Below are positions 14,076 to 14,132 of a DNA stretch of 14,132 nucleotides, piece after piece. The position numbers and the translations under genes were made by a program. Below the pieces are notes generated by a model. That model was not told where the DNA came from, made no database searches, and saw only the letters and a program-made list of their open reading frames with translations. Origin of the DNA: Bacteroidaceae bacterium (lineage in GTDB: Bacteria > Bacteroidota > Bacteroidia > Bacteroidales > Bacteroidaceae); contig CABIXF010000068.1 in NCBI GenBank assembly GCA_902362595.1, positions 1 through 14,132 on the forward strand. The letters run 5' to 3'. Numbering within the stretch: position 1 is the first letter of the stretch; every line of letters begins with the position of its first letter.

Positions 14076-14132
14076 TTAATCAAATAGTCCTTCAAAAAGG
14101 GGATAATCGAGTTCTTTGATATCGTTGAAATC
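14076..14132 (-). CDS. C-terminal end of a protein, possibly a transposase (partial)
   Basis: Minus-strand frame open to the window edge; the last 18 residues read DFNDIKELDYPLFEGLFD and then TAA. The ending, and the short inverted repeats just beyond the stop, remind me of Bacteroides insertion-sequence transposases, but this is recollection and not a match I can check. The frame is too short to prove coding. Confidence 0.35.
   Translation of the reverse strand, partial: DFNDIKELDYPLFEGLFD

Overview
The window looks like a chromosomal segment from the order Bacteroidales, probably Bacteroides or Phocaeicola. Three things point there. Upstream regions repeatedly carry the Bacteroidetes -7 element TAnnTTTG instead of an E. 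coli-type -10 box. Shine-Dalgarno sequences are weak in most leaders. The gene content is typical: an rsfS-ftsH-cdsA cluster, an OmpA-family porin, an A-type flavodiiron protein and a Pif1/RecD-like helicase with a TPR tail. All assignments come from reading the sequence and its translations; no database search was possible.

Layout. Positions 1-3480 hold a minus-strand transcription unit, rsfS (ribosome silencing factor), ftsH (membrane AAA+ protease) and cdsA (CDP-diglyceride synthase), with a promoter near 3470 and a terminator at 64-96. Next come two identical plus-strand tRNA-Gln(CTG) genes behind one good promoter and followed by one terminator. A plus-strand run follows: an OmpA-family outer-membrane protein with its own terminator, a YhcC-type radical SAM protein with its own promoter, and a flavodiiron protein. 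A strong bidirectional terminator at 7552-7597 separates this run from a convergent minus-strand group: TPR-helicase, YciO/TsaC-type protein and MscS channel.

The right third is the most interesting part. At 11225-11584 there is a compact minus-strand transcription unit with its own -7 element, a long leader, a strong Shine-Dalgarno, an ORF of only 30 codons that ORF callers usually skip, a structured 3' part and an intrinsic terminator. It is divergent from a MATE-family exporter gene. The space between the two promoters contains a perfect FNR-type palindrome (TTGAT-N4-ATCAA), roughly equidistant (about -81) from both predicted starts, and a second palindrome near -41.5 of the small gene. 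After the MATE gene lies a 92-bp element of four 15-bp palindromes at an exact 21-bp period, flanked by an 8-bp inverted repeat, and then a Crp/Fnr-family regulator. The window ends in what may be the 3' end of a minus-strand transposase gene.

How the parts may work together (inference): left and middle genes are housekeeping (ribosome hibernation, membrane proteolysis, phospholipid synthesis, O2/NO detoxification, osmotic protection). The right end resembles a small regulated module of exporter, small protein, palindromic operators and Crp-family regulator. The sequence does not prove that the regulator acts on these sites.
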